From Coriobacteriaceae bacterium (GTDB lineage: Bacteria > Actinomycetota > Coriobacteriia > Coriobacteriales > Coriobacteriaceae): a stretch of 64,000 nucleotides of DNA. Under the pieces are notes generated by a model, which was not told the origin of the DNA, did no database searches, and saw only the letters and a list, made by a program, of their open reading frames with translations. Shown here one piece after another: positions 31,352-39,173 of the stretch. Location of the stretch: the NCBI GenBank assembly GCA_902399975.1, contig CABOHA010000001.1:211397-275396 (forward strand). The letters are read 5' to 3'. Every line of letters begins with the position of its first letter. Within the stretch, counting starts at the first letter, position 1. The position numbers and the translations under genes were made by a program.

Positions 31352-33133
31352 TTACTCGTTAAGTAGCCTTACGGCTTCGGCGGCCATGTTCTCGGCCGTC
31401 ATGCCGTTCTGAGCGAGCAGCTCGTTGGGGTCGTAGCGGTCGGGGAAGCCCTTGGCGATGCCGAAGGTGCGCGTGCGCAACGGCGTGCATGCCAGATAAC
31501 ATGCCACGCGCTCGCCCCAGCCGCCGTCCAAGATGCCGTCTTCGAGGGTGACGACAACGCGATGCTTGGCGGCAAGGCTGTCGAGGAACTCGCGGTCGAG
31601 CTCGGTTGCAAAGCGCGGGTTGACGAGTGTGGCCTCGATACCGTACTCGGCGGCCAAGCGGTTTGTCACGCGCTCGCCCAGCTCAAAGAAATCGCCAAGC
31701 GCGAGCACGGCCACGTCGCGTCCCTGGCGTACCACGTTGTAGCGAACGACGCTATAGTCGGTGTCTTCGGCGGGCGCAAGATCGGGGCGGCTTACCAAGC
31801 CAATGCCCGGCACGCGAATCGCCACGGGATGCTCGCGGTGGTCGAGCGACCAGCTCAGCATGGACAGGTATTCCTCCATGCAGGCAGGTGCAAGGTAGTG
31901 CATGTTGGGAAGTCCGCCCAGCATGGAAATATCAAAGAACGAGAGGTGCGTCTCGGACGTGGTGCCAAAGATCGACGCGCCAAACACCAAGATGGTTGCG
32001 GGGGCGTCGTTGAGGCACAGGTCGTGCCACAGTTCGTCGTAGGCGCGCTGCAAAAACGTGCCGTACACACCAAAGACTGGCTTGGCGCCCGAGCGCGCAA
32101 GCGCGGTGGCAAAGGTTACGGCATGCTCCTCGGCAATGCCCACATCGACGAACTGTTTGCCGGCGGCAGCGCGAAGCTCGGGTGTAAAGCCCATGATGTA
32201 GGGCGTGGCGGCCGTGATGCCAACGACCTGCGGATTGCGCTCGATGGCGGCGCTGAGCGCCTCGCCCGTAATGTCGGCATAGGTGCGCGGCGCAGGCTCG
32301 CTCGGATGGCCCGGGCAGAGCTTGCGTCCAGTTGCCATGTCAAACGGACCCACGTGATGCCAGCGCTCGGGGTCGTTCTGGGCTGGCTCAAAGCCCTTGC
32401 CCTTGGCGGTGGAGACGTGCAGCACGATGGGATGATCGATATCGCGCAGCTCCTGCAGCGTGTCGACCAGGGCCAACACATCGTTACCGGCGTCCAGATA
32501 GCGGTAGTCGAGCCCCATCGCGCGGAAAACGTTACGCTCACAGGTGCCGTTGCTGGCGCGCAGCTCGGCCAGATTGCGATAGAGGCCACCGTGGTTCTCG
32601 GCGATGGACTGATCGTTATCGTTGACGATGATGATCAGGTTGCTATCGAGCTCGGCGGCATTGTTAAAGCCCTCAAACGCCAGGCCGCCCGAAAGCGAGC
32701 CGTCGCCAATGATAGTGATGACGTTGTACGCATCGCCCGCCAGGTCGCGAGCGTGCGCCAGGCCGCAGCCCAGGCTCACCGACGTGGAGGTGTGACCCAT
32801 GGCGAACAGGTCGTGCTCGGACTCGTCAGGATTGGCAAAGCCAGAAGCCTCACCATAACGCTCCGGATCGATATAGGTGTACGCGCGCCCGGTCAGCGCC
32901 TTGTGGGCATAGGTCTGGTGCGAAACATCAAAGACAATCTTGTCGATGGGGGAGTTAAACACGCGATGAAGCGCAACCGTGAGCTCAACGACGCCCAGAT
33001 TGGGGGCAACGTGTCCGCCGACAGCGGCGGAGCTTTCGAGGATGGCGTGGCGGATCTCGCCGCAGAGCAGCGGAAGCTCGGCGCGATCGAGAGCCTTGAC
33101 GTCCTCGGGCGTTGTCGTTTGCGTAAGCAGCAT
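31352..33133 (-). CDS. dxs: 1-deoxy-D-xylulose-5-phosphate synthase-like enzyme
   Basis: Thiamine-diphosphate enzyme of the DXS family, 593 residues against the usual 620-640. HVAPNLGVVELTVALHRVFN, FDVSHQTYAHKALTGR (70-83) and GHTSTSVSLGCGLA are the substrate and ThDP pyrophosphate regions. IGDGSLSGG (142-150) with FNNAA is the GDG-N metal motif. In the pyrimidine domain DVGIAEEHAVTFA carries the catalytic Glu, with Glu replacing the usual Gln next to it. The shortening falls after the metal motif, where canonical DXS has an extra insertion. It may be a true DXS making isoprenoid and thiamine precursor, or a paralogue. AGTAACCCACAACG before the ATG gives a weak ribosome site. Confidence 0.85.
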   Translation of the reverse strand: MLLTQTTTPEDVKALDRAELPLLCGEIRHAILESSAAVGGHVAPNLGVVELTVALHRVFNSPIDKIVFDVSHQTYAHKALTGRAYTYIDPERYGEASGFANPDESEHDLFAMGHTSTSVSLGCGLAHARDLAGDAYNVITIIGDGSLSGGLAFEGFNNAAELDSNLIIIVNDNDQSIAENHGGLYRNLAELRASNGTCERNVFRAMGLDYRYLDAGNDVLALVDTLQELRDIDHPIVLHVSTAKGKGFEPAQNDPERWHHVGPFDMATGRKLCPGHPSEPAPRTYADITGEALSAAIERNPQVVGITAATPYIMGFTPELRAAAGKQFVDVGIAEEHAVTFATALARSGAKPVFGVYGTFLQRAYDELWHDLCLNDAPATILVFGASIFGTTSETHLSFFDISMLGGLPNMHYLAPACMEEYLSMLSWSLDHREHPVAIRVPGIGLVSRPDLAPAEDTDYSVVRYNVVRQGRDVAVLALGDFFELGERVTNRLAAEYGIEATLVNPRFATELDREFLDSLAAKHRVVVTLEDGILDGGWGERVACYLACTPLRTRTFGIAKGFPDRYDPNELLAQNGMTAENMAAEAVRLLNE

Positions 33134-33361
33134 CGTTGTGGGTTACTCCATGCGAATCGTGCGCCGGCACTCCCTCGGCCGGCACAATTGCACAAGACAG
33201 TCTCGCACATTTTGGCGTTTGATATGTGACGGCGGCGCGGTAATTCGCCAACTGGCGGGGCAAAACGTTTTGTCCGATGCCATACTGATATGTTCCATGA
33301 TGTTTTTATCGATTGTGCACAGGCCGTGGCTTGTCGCCGGGAGTTGCTGGAAGGAGACAGC

Positions 33362-33919
33362 ATGTCTGATGCCGTTCGTGCCGAGAAAATCGCGCACGAG
33401 GTCGACTATGCCGCCCGTCAGCTGGCCCAGGCGGGCCGCTTGGACCTGACGCACGAGTTTATCCAGCATGGCGACGTGACGGTGTATGCGCATGTGATTT
33501 CGGTGGCGCGGGCGAGCCTGTCCTTTGCCGAGTGCTTGGGCCGTGCTGGCATTTCGGTCGACCGTGCCTCGCTGTTGCGCGGGGCCCTGCTGCACGATTA
33601 CTTTCTCTATGATTGGCACGACCCCGATCCGAGCCATCGACTGCACGGATTTCGGCATCCATTTTTTGCCCTGGCGCGTGCCGAGGAAGATTTTGAGCTG
33701 ACGCCGCGCGAGCGGAATATCATCGTGCGCCATATGTTTCCGCTGGTACCGGTTCCACCGACGTGTCGCGAGGCATGGATTGTGTGCCTGGCCGATAAAT
33801 GGTGCGCTCTGTGCGAGACAGTCGCCGGCCGTCTGCCGCGCAAAGGCGGCGCGAACGATTTGAACGAGGGCACGAGTGACGGTTCGAGCAAAGATTCGAG
33901 CGAGAAGAGGAGAGGGTAG
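33362..33919 (+). CDS. HD-domain protein
   Basis: A 185-residue protein with an HD-type metal-dependent phosphohydrolase core. HVISVARASLSFAE and LLRGALLHDYFLYDWHD (HD pair near residue 80) and a following HGFRHP contribute metal ligands. IIVRHMFPLVPVPPTCREAWIVCLADKWCAL completes the fold. The Ser/Lys-rich tail is low complexity. The ATG is chosen for GGAAGGAGACAGC upstream. The next gene starts three bases later, and this HD/CmpB pair is a recurrent arrangement in gut bacteria, suggesting joint function. Confidence 0.88.
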   Translation: MSDAVRAEKIAHEVDYAARQLAQAGRLDLTHEFIQHGDVTVYAHVISVARASLSFAECLGRAGISVDRASLLRGALLHDYFLYDWHDPDPSHRLHGFRHPFFALARAEEDFELTPRERNIIVRHMFPLVPVPPTCREAWIVCLADKWCALCETVAGRLPRKGGANDLNEGTSDGSSKDSSEKRRG

Positions 33920-33922
33920 ACG

Positions 33923-34942
33923 GTGGAAACCGCGATCGACATGGCATTTGACGGCGCGACGCTTGCCGCCTGTCCGCTCTCGGCGCTGATGCTCTCGTTT
34001 GCCTTCTACGGTTTTTGCGGCTGGGTGTGGGAGTCGACAGTCTGCGCCATGCTCAACCACGGACGCTTTGCCAACAGCGGTTTTTTGCTGGGGCCGTGTT
34101 GTCCTATCTATGGTGTGGGCGGCATAGCCTGCTGGCTTTTGCTGCGCGGGATTCCGGATGCCTCGAGCCAGTTTGTTGCCGCGGCGCTCGTATGCAGCGT
34201 GATTGAGTACGGCGTAGGCGTTTTGTTGGAAAAAACAACAGGTGCGCGCTTTTGGGATTACTCGCACCTGCCGTTTAACCTGCACGGACGCATCTGCCTG
34301 TACTGGGCCTGCGCGTTTGGCTTGGGCGCGTTGTGCATTTGCCGTTTAGTGGAGCCGGCATTGCTGGGGTTGCTTGGCCATCTGCCGGTGCTGATTGTGC
34401 GGTTGTCCGCCTTTATCGTCGCGGTCGCGATGATGGTTGACGCGGTGTGCTCGTTGGCGAGCTGGCGGCGTCTGTCCGATCAGCTGGAGCGCGTGCGCGC
34501 CGACCTTGCCGACCGCATCAACGAGTCGCTTGCCGATGCCTCGGAATCAATGCTCGAGCGCATTCCCGAATCGACGATTGACTCGGTGACACAGACGCAC
34601 ATCCGCAGCCGTGCCGTTAACGCGTGGCTGGCCGAGCTGGGTGACGCCGCGCTCGATGCCCTGCGCGAGAAGGCTTCGATGCCGACGTTTATCGCGGATG
34701 GTGCTCGCGGCCTGGCACTCGCTGCCCGCCGCGTGGCCGATGCCGCGCCGAGCATGCCGCGTCCGTCACTCAGTCGTCGCCTTGCCGGCAAGCGCATGAG
34801 CCGTCCGGTGCCGAGCGTGTCGCTCAGCCGCCGCGACCTACGCTTCTTTAACGCCTTCCCGCGTCTGCGCATCAATCGCTACGAGGGCGTCATCCGAGCT
34901 ACCGACCTCCGCGACCGAGCCCGCGAGCTGTTCCGGCGCTAG
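33923..34942 (+). CDS. CmpB-type (putative ABC transporter type IV) membrane protein
   Basis: A 339-residue protein whose first ~185 residues match the ABC_trans_CmpB family. They form five or six membrane helices with FYGFCGWVWESTVCAML, GFLLGPCCPIYGVGG and FWDYSHLPFNLHGRICL, the conserved signature. The last ~150 residues are soluble and helical, rich in Arg and Ser. The GTG start follows GAGGAGAGGG and lies three bases after the HD gene stop. No ATPase is encoded nearby, so the transporter label is only a family name. Confidence 0.87.
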   Translation: METAIDMAFDGATLAACPLSALMLSFAFYGFCGWVWESTVCAMLNHGRFANSGFLLGPCCPIYGVGGIACWLLLRGIPDASSQFVAAALVCSVIEYGVGVLLEKTTGARFWDYSHLPFNLHGRICLYWACAFGLGALCICRLVEPALLGLLGHLPVLIVRLSAFIVAVAMMVDAVCSLASWRRLSDQLERVRADLADRINESLADASESMLERIPESTIDSVTQTHIRSRAVNAWLAELGDAALDALREKASMPTFIADGARGLALAARRVADAAPSMPRPSLSRRLAGKRMSRPVPSVSLSRRDLRFFNAFPRLRINRYEGVIRATDLRDRARELFRR

Positions 34943-35140
34943 CCGGGGCGGGCACGCTCGCGGCCCCCTTGCTCGCGTATTTCCCGTTCGTTTCGCGCCC
35001 GTTGCAGCGCCGTTTCCAAGATTGCGGCACCGTTTCCATTCGACAACGCAGCGTTTAACAGCGCCGTATCTGGTCTACACCAGTTGCCCCTCGGCCGCAT
35101 GATGGGCGCCGACAACGTCCATGCGACCAAGGGGGAGCGA

Positions 35141-36418
35141 ATGTACGATACGGGATCGACAACGTTTATGCTCATCTGCACCATGTTCGTGTTTTTAATG
35201 ACACCGGGCCTGGCGTTTTTCTATGGCGGCCTGTCCAGGCGCAAAAATGTCATCAACACCATGCTTATGTGCTTTGGCGCCATTGGCCTGGTCGGCGTGC
35301 TGTGGATTGTTGCCGGCTGGTCGCTGGCCTATGGCGGCGACAGTTCCAGCCCGTTTATTGGAGGCCTTGACCAACTGCTGTGCCTGCCGGTGCTCAACCA
35401 AGTGCTGCAGGCGGCCGAGGGCAACGCCGCGGACGGTGCCGTCTACCCTCAAATTATCAACATCGCCTTCCAGATGGCGTTTGCCATGATCACGGCTGCT
35501 ATCGTTACGGGCAGCCTGGCCGGCCGCGTTAAGTTTGGTGCCATGACGGCCTTCCTGGGCATTTGGCTGCTTGTGGTCTATGCGCCGCTCGCCCACATGG
35601 TTTGGGGCGGCGATGGCTCCTTTATCGGCGACATTATCGGCGCGCTCGACTTTGCCGGTGGCGACGTGGTGCACATTTCGTCCGGTCTTACCGGCCTGGT
35701 CCTCTGCTTAATGCTCGGCCGTCGTCGCGGTTTTGGCATGGTGAGCTATCGTCCGCATAACGTGCCGTTTGTGGCGTTGGGAGCCGGTCTGCTTTGGTTT
35801 GGCTGGTTTGGCTTTAACGGCGGCAGCGAGTTTAAGGCCGACGCCGTGGCGGCACTCGCCATCCTCAACACCGCGACGGCCAGCGCGGCGGGCATGGTCT
35901 CGTGGCTTGCCGTCGAGCGCGTGCACACCGGCCGCCCCACGCTGGTGGGTGCCAGCACCGGTCTGGTCGCGGGCCTTGTGGTGGTCACGCCGGGCGCGGG
36001 CTTTGTCGAGCCGTGGGCGGCGCTGGTTATGGGCCTGATCGTGTCTCCCGTCTGCTACTTGGCCATCAGCCATCTTAAGACCAAGTTCGGCTACGACGAC
36101 GCGCTCGACGCGTTTGGCTGCCACGGCATTGGCGGCATCTTGGGTGGCGTGCTCACGGGTCTGTTTTGCGTGCCGGAGCTCTCGTGGACCGGTAAGGGTG
36201 GCCTGTTCTACACGGGCGACGTGTCGCTGCTCATCTCGCAGATCCTGGGTATTGTGGTGACGGTCGCCATTGTGTTGGTGCTCGACTTGGTGATCGCCGC
36301 GGTGGTCAAGGCGCTGTTCCACGGCAGCCTGCGCGTGGACGAGGCAGACGAGGCGCTGGGCTTGGATGCGAGTCAGCACGGCGAGAGCGCTTATCCTTCG
36401 TTCTCCGGACTCGATTAG
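35141..36418 (+). CDS. amt: ammonium transporter, Amt family
   Basis: A 425-residue membrane channel for ammonium, with 11 predicted helices. The N-terminal TTFMLICTMFVFLMTPGLAFFYGGL has the family Phe/Gly pattern, VHISSGLTGLV and FNGGSEF are core pore segments, and DALDAFGCHGIGGILGGVLTGLF contains the second pore histidine. The first pore histidine is in the VVHISSGL segment. GGGGGAGCG precedes the ATG; the upstream in-frame ATG lacks this. It is followed by the PII gene, the standard amtB-glnK pairing. Its stop codon lies within the outer arm of inverted repeat J. Confidence 0.95.
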   Translation: MYDTGSTTFMLICTMFVFLMTPGLAFFYGGLSRRKNVINTMLMCFGAIGLVGVLWIVAGWSLAYGGDSSSPFIGGLDQLLCLPVLNQVLQAAEGNAADGAVYPQIINIAFQMAFAMITAAIVTGSLAGRVKFGAMTAFLGIWLLVVYAPLAHMVWGGDGSFIGDIIGALDFAGGDVVHISSGLTGLVLCLMLGRRRGFGMVSYRPHNVPFVALGAGLLWFGWFGFNGGSEFKADAVAALAILNTATASAAGMVSWLAVERVHTGRPTLVGASTGLVAGLVVVTPGAGFVEPWAALVMGLIVSPVCYLAISHLKTKFGYDDALDAFGCHGIGGILGGVLTGLFCVPELSWTGKGGLFYTGDVSLLISQILGIVVTVAIVLVLDLVIAAVVKALFHGSLRVDEADEALGLDASQHGESAYPSFSGLD

Positions 36419-36522
36419 CAGCTTCCCCAAGCACCGCACCTTGCCGTTCAATCGTCGCTCACGTACTTAAGTACGCTTCGCTCCTCTTTCACGGCAATCT
36501 GCGGCACTTGGGAAACCTGCTA
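36416..36522. repeat. nested inverted repeat J between amt and PII gene
   Basis: The 32-base arm at 36416-36447, beginning with the amt TAG, pairs imperfectly with 36491-36522. The centre holds a perfect CGTACTTAAGTACG palindrome (36462-36475). A second copy of part of the right arm (GCGGCACCTGGGAAACCCGC) follows at about 36563. It may uncouple PII from amt expression. Confidence 0.7.
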
Positions 36523-36625
36523 AGACCAGTCAGTTGAACTTTTTGATTTCTGAGGTTGGTTTGCGGCACCTGGGAAACCCGCGTCTCATGTAAAGGGATA
36601 CGTTGATTATTGAGAGGAATTCACT

Positions 36626-36964
36626 ATGAAAAAAATCACGGCTATCGTGCGCCAGGAAAAGCTTGAGGTTCTTAAAGATGCGCTGTTTGCTGCTGATGTT
36701 CGCGGTATGACTATCAACCAGGTGCAGGGCTGCGGCGCGCAGCATGGCTGGAAGGAATACGTACGCGGCAACGAGTTGCTTGTCAACACGATCCCTAAGG
36801 TGCAGTTCACCCTTATCTGCGCCGACGAGCATGTCGACGGCATTGTCGAGATTATCTGCAACGCTGCTCGCACCGGTGCCGTTGGAGACGGCAAGATTTG
36901 GGTCGAGCCGGTCGAGGAGGTTATCCGCATTCGCACCGGCGAACACGGCCCCGCCGCGGTGTAG
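36626..36964 (+). CDS. glnK: PII nitrogen regulatory protein
   Basis: A 112-residue trimeric PII signal protein, senses ATP/ADP and 2-oxoglutarate and blocks the ammonium channel through its T-loop. KKITAIVRQEKLEVLKDAL is the usual start. The T-loop reads GCGAQHGWKEYVRGNELLVNTIPKV, where position 51, the uridylylated Tyr of enteric proteins, is Leu. TGAVGDGKIWVEPVEEVIRIRTGE is the nucleotide-binding B/C loop. Lack of Tyr51 argues against uridylylation. GAGAGGAATTCACT precedes the ATG. Placement after amt supports the GlnK assignment. Confidence 0.94.
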   Translation: MKKITAIVRQEKLEVLKDALFAADVRGMTINQVQGCGAQHGWKEYVRGNELLVNTIPKVQFTLICADEHVDGIVEIICNAARTGAVGDGKIWVEPVEEVIRIRTGEHGPAAV

Positions 36965-36977
36965 GATCGACCGCCTG

Positions 36978-37035
36978 CCATCCGCAACGTTAAAATGCTG
37001 CAATGAGGCACAAGACTTGCGTTGCGGATGGGCGG
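36978..37035 (+). promoter_or_regulatory. inverted repeat covering the TetR Shine-Dalgarno, -10 box in its loop
   Basis: CCATCCGCAACG (36978-36989) pairs perfectly with CGTTGCGGATGG (37020-37031), extended by CCGCC/GGCGG. The loop begins with TAAAAT (36991-36996), a good -10, and the right arm contains the GGATGGGCGG ribosome site four bases before the ATG. Confidence 0.6.
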
Positions 37036-37038
37036 ATT

Positions 37039-37701
37039 ATGGGTCGCAATAAATATCCCGAGGAGACGGTCGCGAAGATTCTCGACGCGGCACTGGAGCT
37101 ATTCTGCACACAGGGTTATGAGGGGACGAGCATTCAAGATATCGTCGACCGTCTCGATGGCATGACCAAGGGCGCTGTCTATCATCACTTCAAGAGCAAA
37201 GAAGAGATTTTCAACGCCGCGTTTGATCGGGCGATGACTCCGATTGTTGAGCAACGTCGCTCAACGCTTGGTATCGGCAATATGACCGGAGCCCAAAAGC
37301 TCAAGCGACTGTACGCGCCCGAGTCTGTCGTTCCACAAATTGAGCTATGGGCACGCATGCATCCTGCGGCAGATCCGGTAAAAAGCTCGCGTCTACTGGC
37401 GATGCAGTACCAGGGCTCGTTCGACGAGTCGGCCGATGGCTATCTCTTGCCAGTGATCGAGGAGGGCATCGACGATGGCTCCATTGCGTGCGAATGCCCG
37501 CGCGAAGCGGCTGAGGCCGTATCGTTGTTGGCGAATCTTTGGCTGCTGCCGCTGTTCCGTCCGCTCGAGACCAAGGATCGAATGCTCGCTCGCGCTCAAT
37601 GTTTGGCGCAGATGGCTGCCGCGGTGGGACTCGATTTGGGCGAGGAAGTGCTTCAGACAACGGCGCAGATTTGGGACGTATGGGACCGCGCCGGGTGGTA
37701 A
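37039..37701 (+). CDS. TetR-family regulator
   Basis: A 220-residue repressor. The N-terminal DNA-binding domain reads EETVAKILDAALELFCTQGYEGTSIQDIVDRLDGMTKGAVYHHFKSKEEIF in outline, with the HTH at about residues 28-50. The C-terminal ligand domain is not assignable. The ATG at 37039 follows GGATGGGCGG; an ATG twelve codons upstream lies inside the inverted repeat. It precedes a co-oriented MFS gene, with TACATAC-type palindromes on both sides of the gap between them, so it likely represses that exporter. Confidence 0.92.
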   Translation: MGRNKYPEETVAKILDAALELFCTQGYEGTSIQDIVDRLDGMTKGAVYHHFKSKEEIFNAAFDRAMTPIVEQRRSTLGIGNMTGAQKLKRLYAPESVVPQIELWARMHPAADPVKSSRLLAMQYQGSFDESADGYLLPVIEEGIDDGSIACECPREAAEAVSLLANLWLLPLFRPLETKDRMLARAQCLAQMAAAVGLDLGEEVLQTTAQIWDVWDRAGW

Positions 37702-37702
37702 T

Positions 37703-37723
37703 ATAGATACCAACGGTATGTAA
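37703..37723. promoter_or_regulatory. operator-like palindrome 1 (TetR/MFS)
   Basis: An imperfect palindrome with GATACCAACGGTATG at its core sits directly after the tetR stop. It resembles the better palindrome 65 bases downstream. Confidence 0.45.
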
Positions 37724-37734
37724 TAGATTTGAAC

Positions 37735-37756
37735 GGGCAGCTCCGGCTGCCCTTTT
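37735..37756 (+). terminator. terminator after tetR
   Basis: GGGCAGC and GCTGCCC pair around TCCG, followed by TTTT. It separates tetR from the MFS gene. Confidence 0.7.
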
Positions 37757-37767
37757 CAAGTCGATAA

Positions 37768-37788
37768 ATACATACTATCGGTATGTAT
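37768..37788. promoter_or_regulatory. operator-like palindrome 2, upstream of MFS gene
   Basis: ATACATAC and GTATGTAT flank a five-base centre, 13 bases before the MFS start. This is the size and symmetry expected for a TetR dimer, and the likely site of repression. Confidence 0.6.
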
Positions 37789-37801
37789 AGGGAGCGAACT
37801 T

Positions 37802-39064
37802 ATGGCTGGGCTGAGAGACGTCAGCGTCTTGTTGGAACCAAAAATGGTGCGGTCAATCAGGCTCGCGGAACTTCTGGTTGCGCAGCTGTGCACGTATTCG
37901 ATGCTGTCGGCGCTGTGCTTTGCGTATCCGCTTTACTTGTTCGATTGCAGTGGATCGTCAACGTTATATGGCGCCGTCGCGGCGATAGCGTTCATACCAG
38001 GTGTGCTCGTGACTCCGGTTGGCGGAATCTTGGCGGATCGGGGAAGACAGCGCGAGGTCCTCGTGGCCCTCGGTATTGCTCTGATGGCTGCATCGCTGCT
38101 GTCTATCCCCATGAGGCGCTCATTGCCTCTTGCGGTCGTCGTAGTAGCGATACTTTGTGTTCAATATGGCGTTCAATCGCTGCTAAAGCCAATGCTCCAA
38201 ATTGAGACGGTGCGCATGGCGGGTGAAGAGAAGGTTGAGCGGGCCACTGCATTGGTTTCGCAGTCGACTATGGTGAGCAATATCTTGGGTCCTGTGGTCG
38301 GGACGGCAGTCTATGGGTGCTTTGGCATCGATATTCTTTGCGCGATCGCGGCGGTGGCGTTTGCGATGTCAACTCTGCTGTTTAGAGGCGCACTCAAGCA
38401 AAATGCCTCATCTGAAACGATGGGGGACAGCGCGACTCGTACGACATGCCGAAACGATTTTCGGGAGTCGATTCGGTATCTGTTGCAAAGTGTATCATTG
38501 GCCGCTGTGATTTTGCTTGCGGCAGTTTTGAACCTTGCGTTGGTTGGGCTAACGATTGGCGCTCCCATTATTATTACAAAGCATCTCGGCATGCAATCGT
38601 CCTGCGTTGGGGTAGTTGAGGTTGCGATGGGCTTGGGTGGTCTTGCCGGCAGTGGCTTGGTCGGCATTTGGCCGCATCGTTTTTCTTTCAATGGCATATG
38701 TCGATATGTTGCGATGATCTGTTTTGGAGTCGCACCGATCATTGTTACGCTGCTGTTCGGCGCAGATGCATGCGTGTTCACCGTGTTTGCGGTTGGCTCG
38801 GCATGGGTCATGGTGTGGGCAGCCATTGCGTCGGTTGAAATCATCGCGTTTGTTCAGCGGGCAGCGCCGACTGAGCTCTGCGGAAAAGTGCTTTCGGTCG
38901 TTTACACGGTCCTTTCCTGCGCAACGCCTATTGGCCAATTGGTTTACGGGCTCGCATACGATCGATGGACTCCGGCGATTGTATTCGCAGGCATGCTGGC
39001 GGTGCTGACGTTGACGACGGCGCTGTTTTATCGGCTGAAAAGTCGCTTGTGGCGATTGTCTTAA
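37802..39064 (+). CDS. MFS transporter
   Basis: A 420-residue major-facilitator protein with about 12 helices. The loop 2-3 motif reads GGILADRGRQREVL, close to the GxLaDrxGrkxxl signature, and VERATALVSQSTMVSNILGPVVG resembles motif C of drug exporters. The ATG follows GGGAGCGAACTT. Under the apparent control of the upstream TetR, it is probably a drug or metabolite exporter. Codon use is a little AT-richer than the surroundings. Confidence 0.9.
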   Translation: MAGLRDVSVLLEPKMVRSIRLAELLVAQLCTYSMLSALCFAYPLYLFDCSGSSTLYGAVAAIAFIPGVLVTPVGGILADRGRQREVLVALGIALMAASLLSIPMRRSLPLAVVVVAILCVQYGVQSLLKPMLQIETVRMAGEEKVERATALVSQSTMVSNILGPVVGTAVYGCFGIDILCAIAAVAFAMSTLLFRGALKQNASSETMGDSATRTTCRNDFRESIRYLLQSVSLAAVILLAAVLNLALVGLTIGAPIIITKHLGMQSSCVGVVEVAMGLGGLAGSGLVGIWPHRFSFNGICRYVAMICFGVAPIIVTLLFGADACVFTVFAVGSAWVMVWAAIASVEIIAFVQRAAPTELCGKVLSVVYTVLSCATPIGQLVYGLAYDRWTPAIVFAGMLAVLTLTTALFYRLKSRLWRLS

Positions 39065-39131
39065 CGCGCTGGGGCACCGTGAATTTGTGGAGGCGGTGGT
39101 ACGCCGCGCCGGGACGGCATTGTTTGGGCAC

Positions 39132-39173
39132 GCCTCTCCTTCGTCTACAATATCGTGCAGACGAAGGAGAGGC
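39132..39173 (+). promoter_or_regulatory. perfect inverted repeat sequestering the HAD gene Shine-Dalgarno
   Basis: GCCTCTCCTTCGTCT (39132-39146) pairs with AGACGAAGGAGAGGC (39159-39173), and the ATG follows at once. The right arm contains the AAGGAGA ribosome site. TACAAT (39146-39151) at the edge of the 12-base loop could be a -10, with a weak -35 (TTTGGG, 17 bases upstream). Confidence 0.75.

Noticed and set aside
37783-38205. An alternative frame overlapping the start of the MFS gene.
   Set aside because: It begins inside the operator palindrome and encodes no membrane segments, whereas the overlapping frame is a full transporter.
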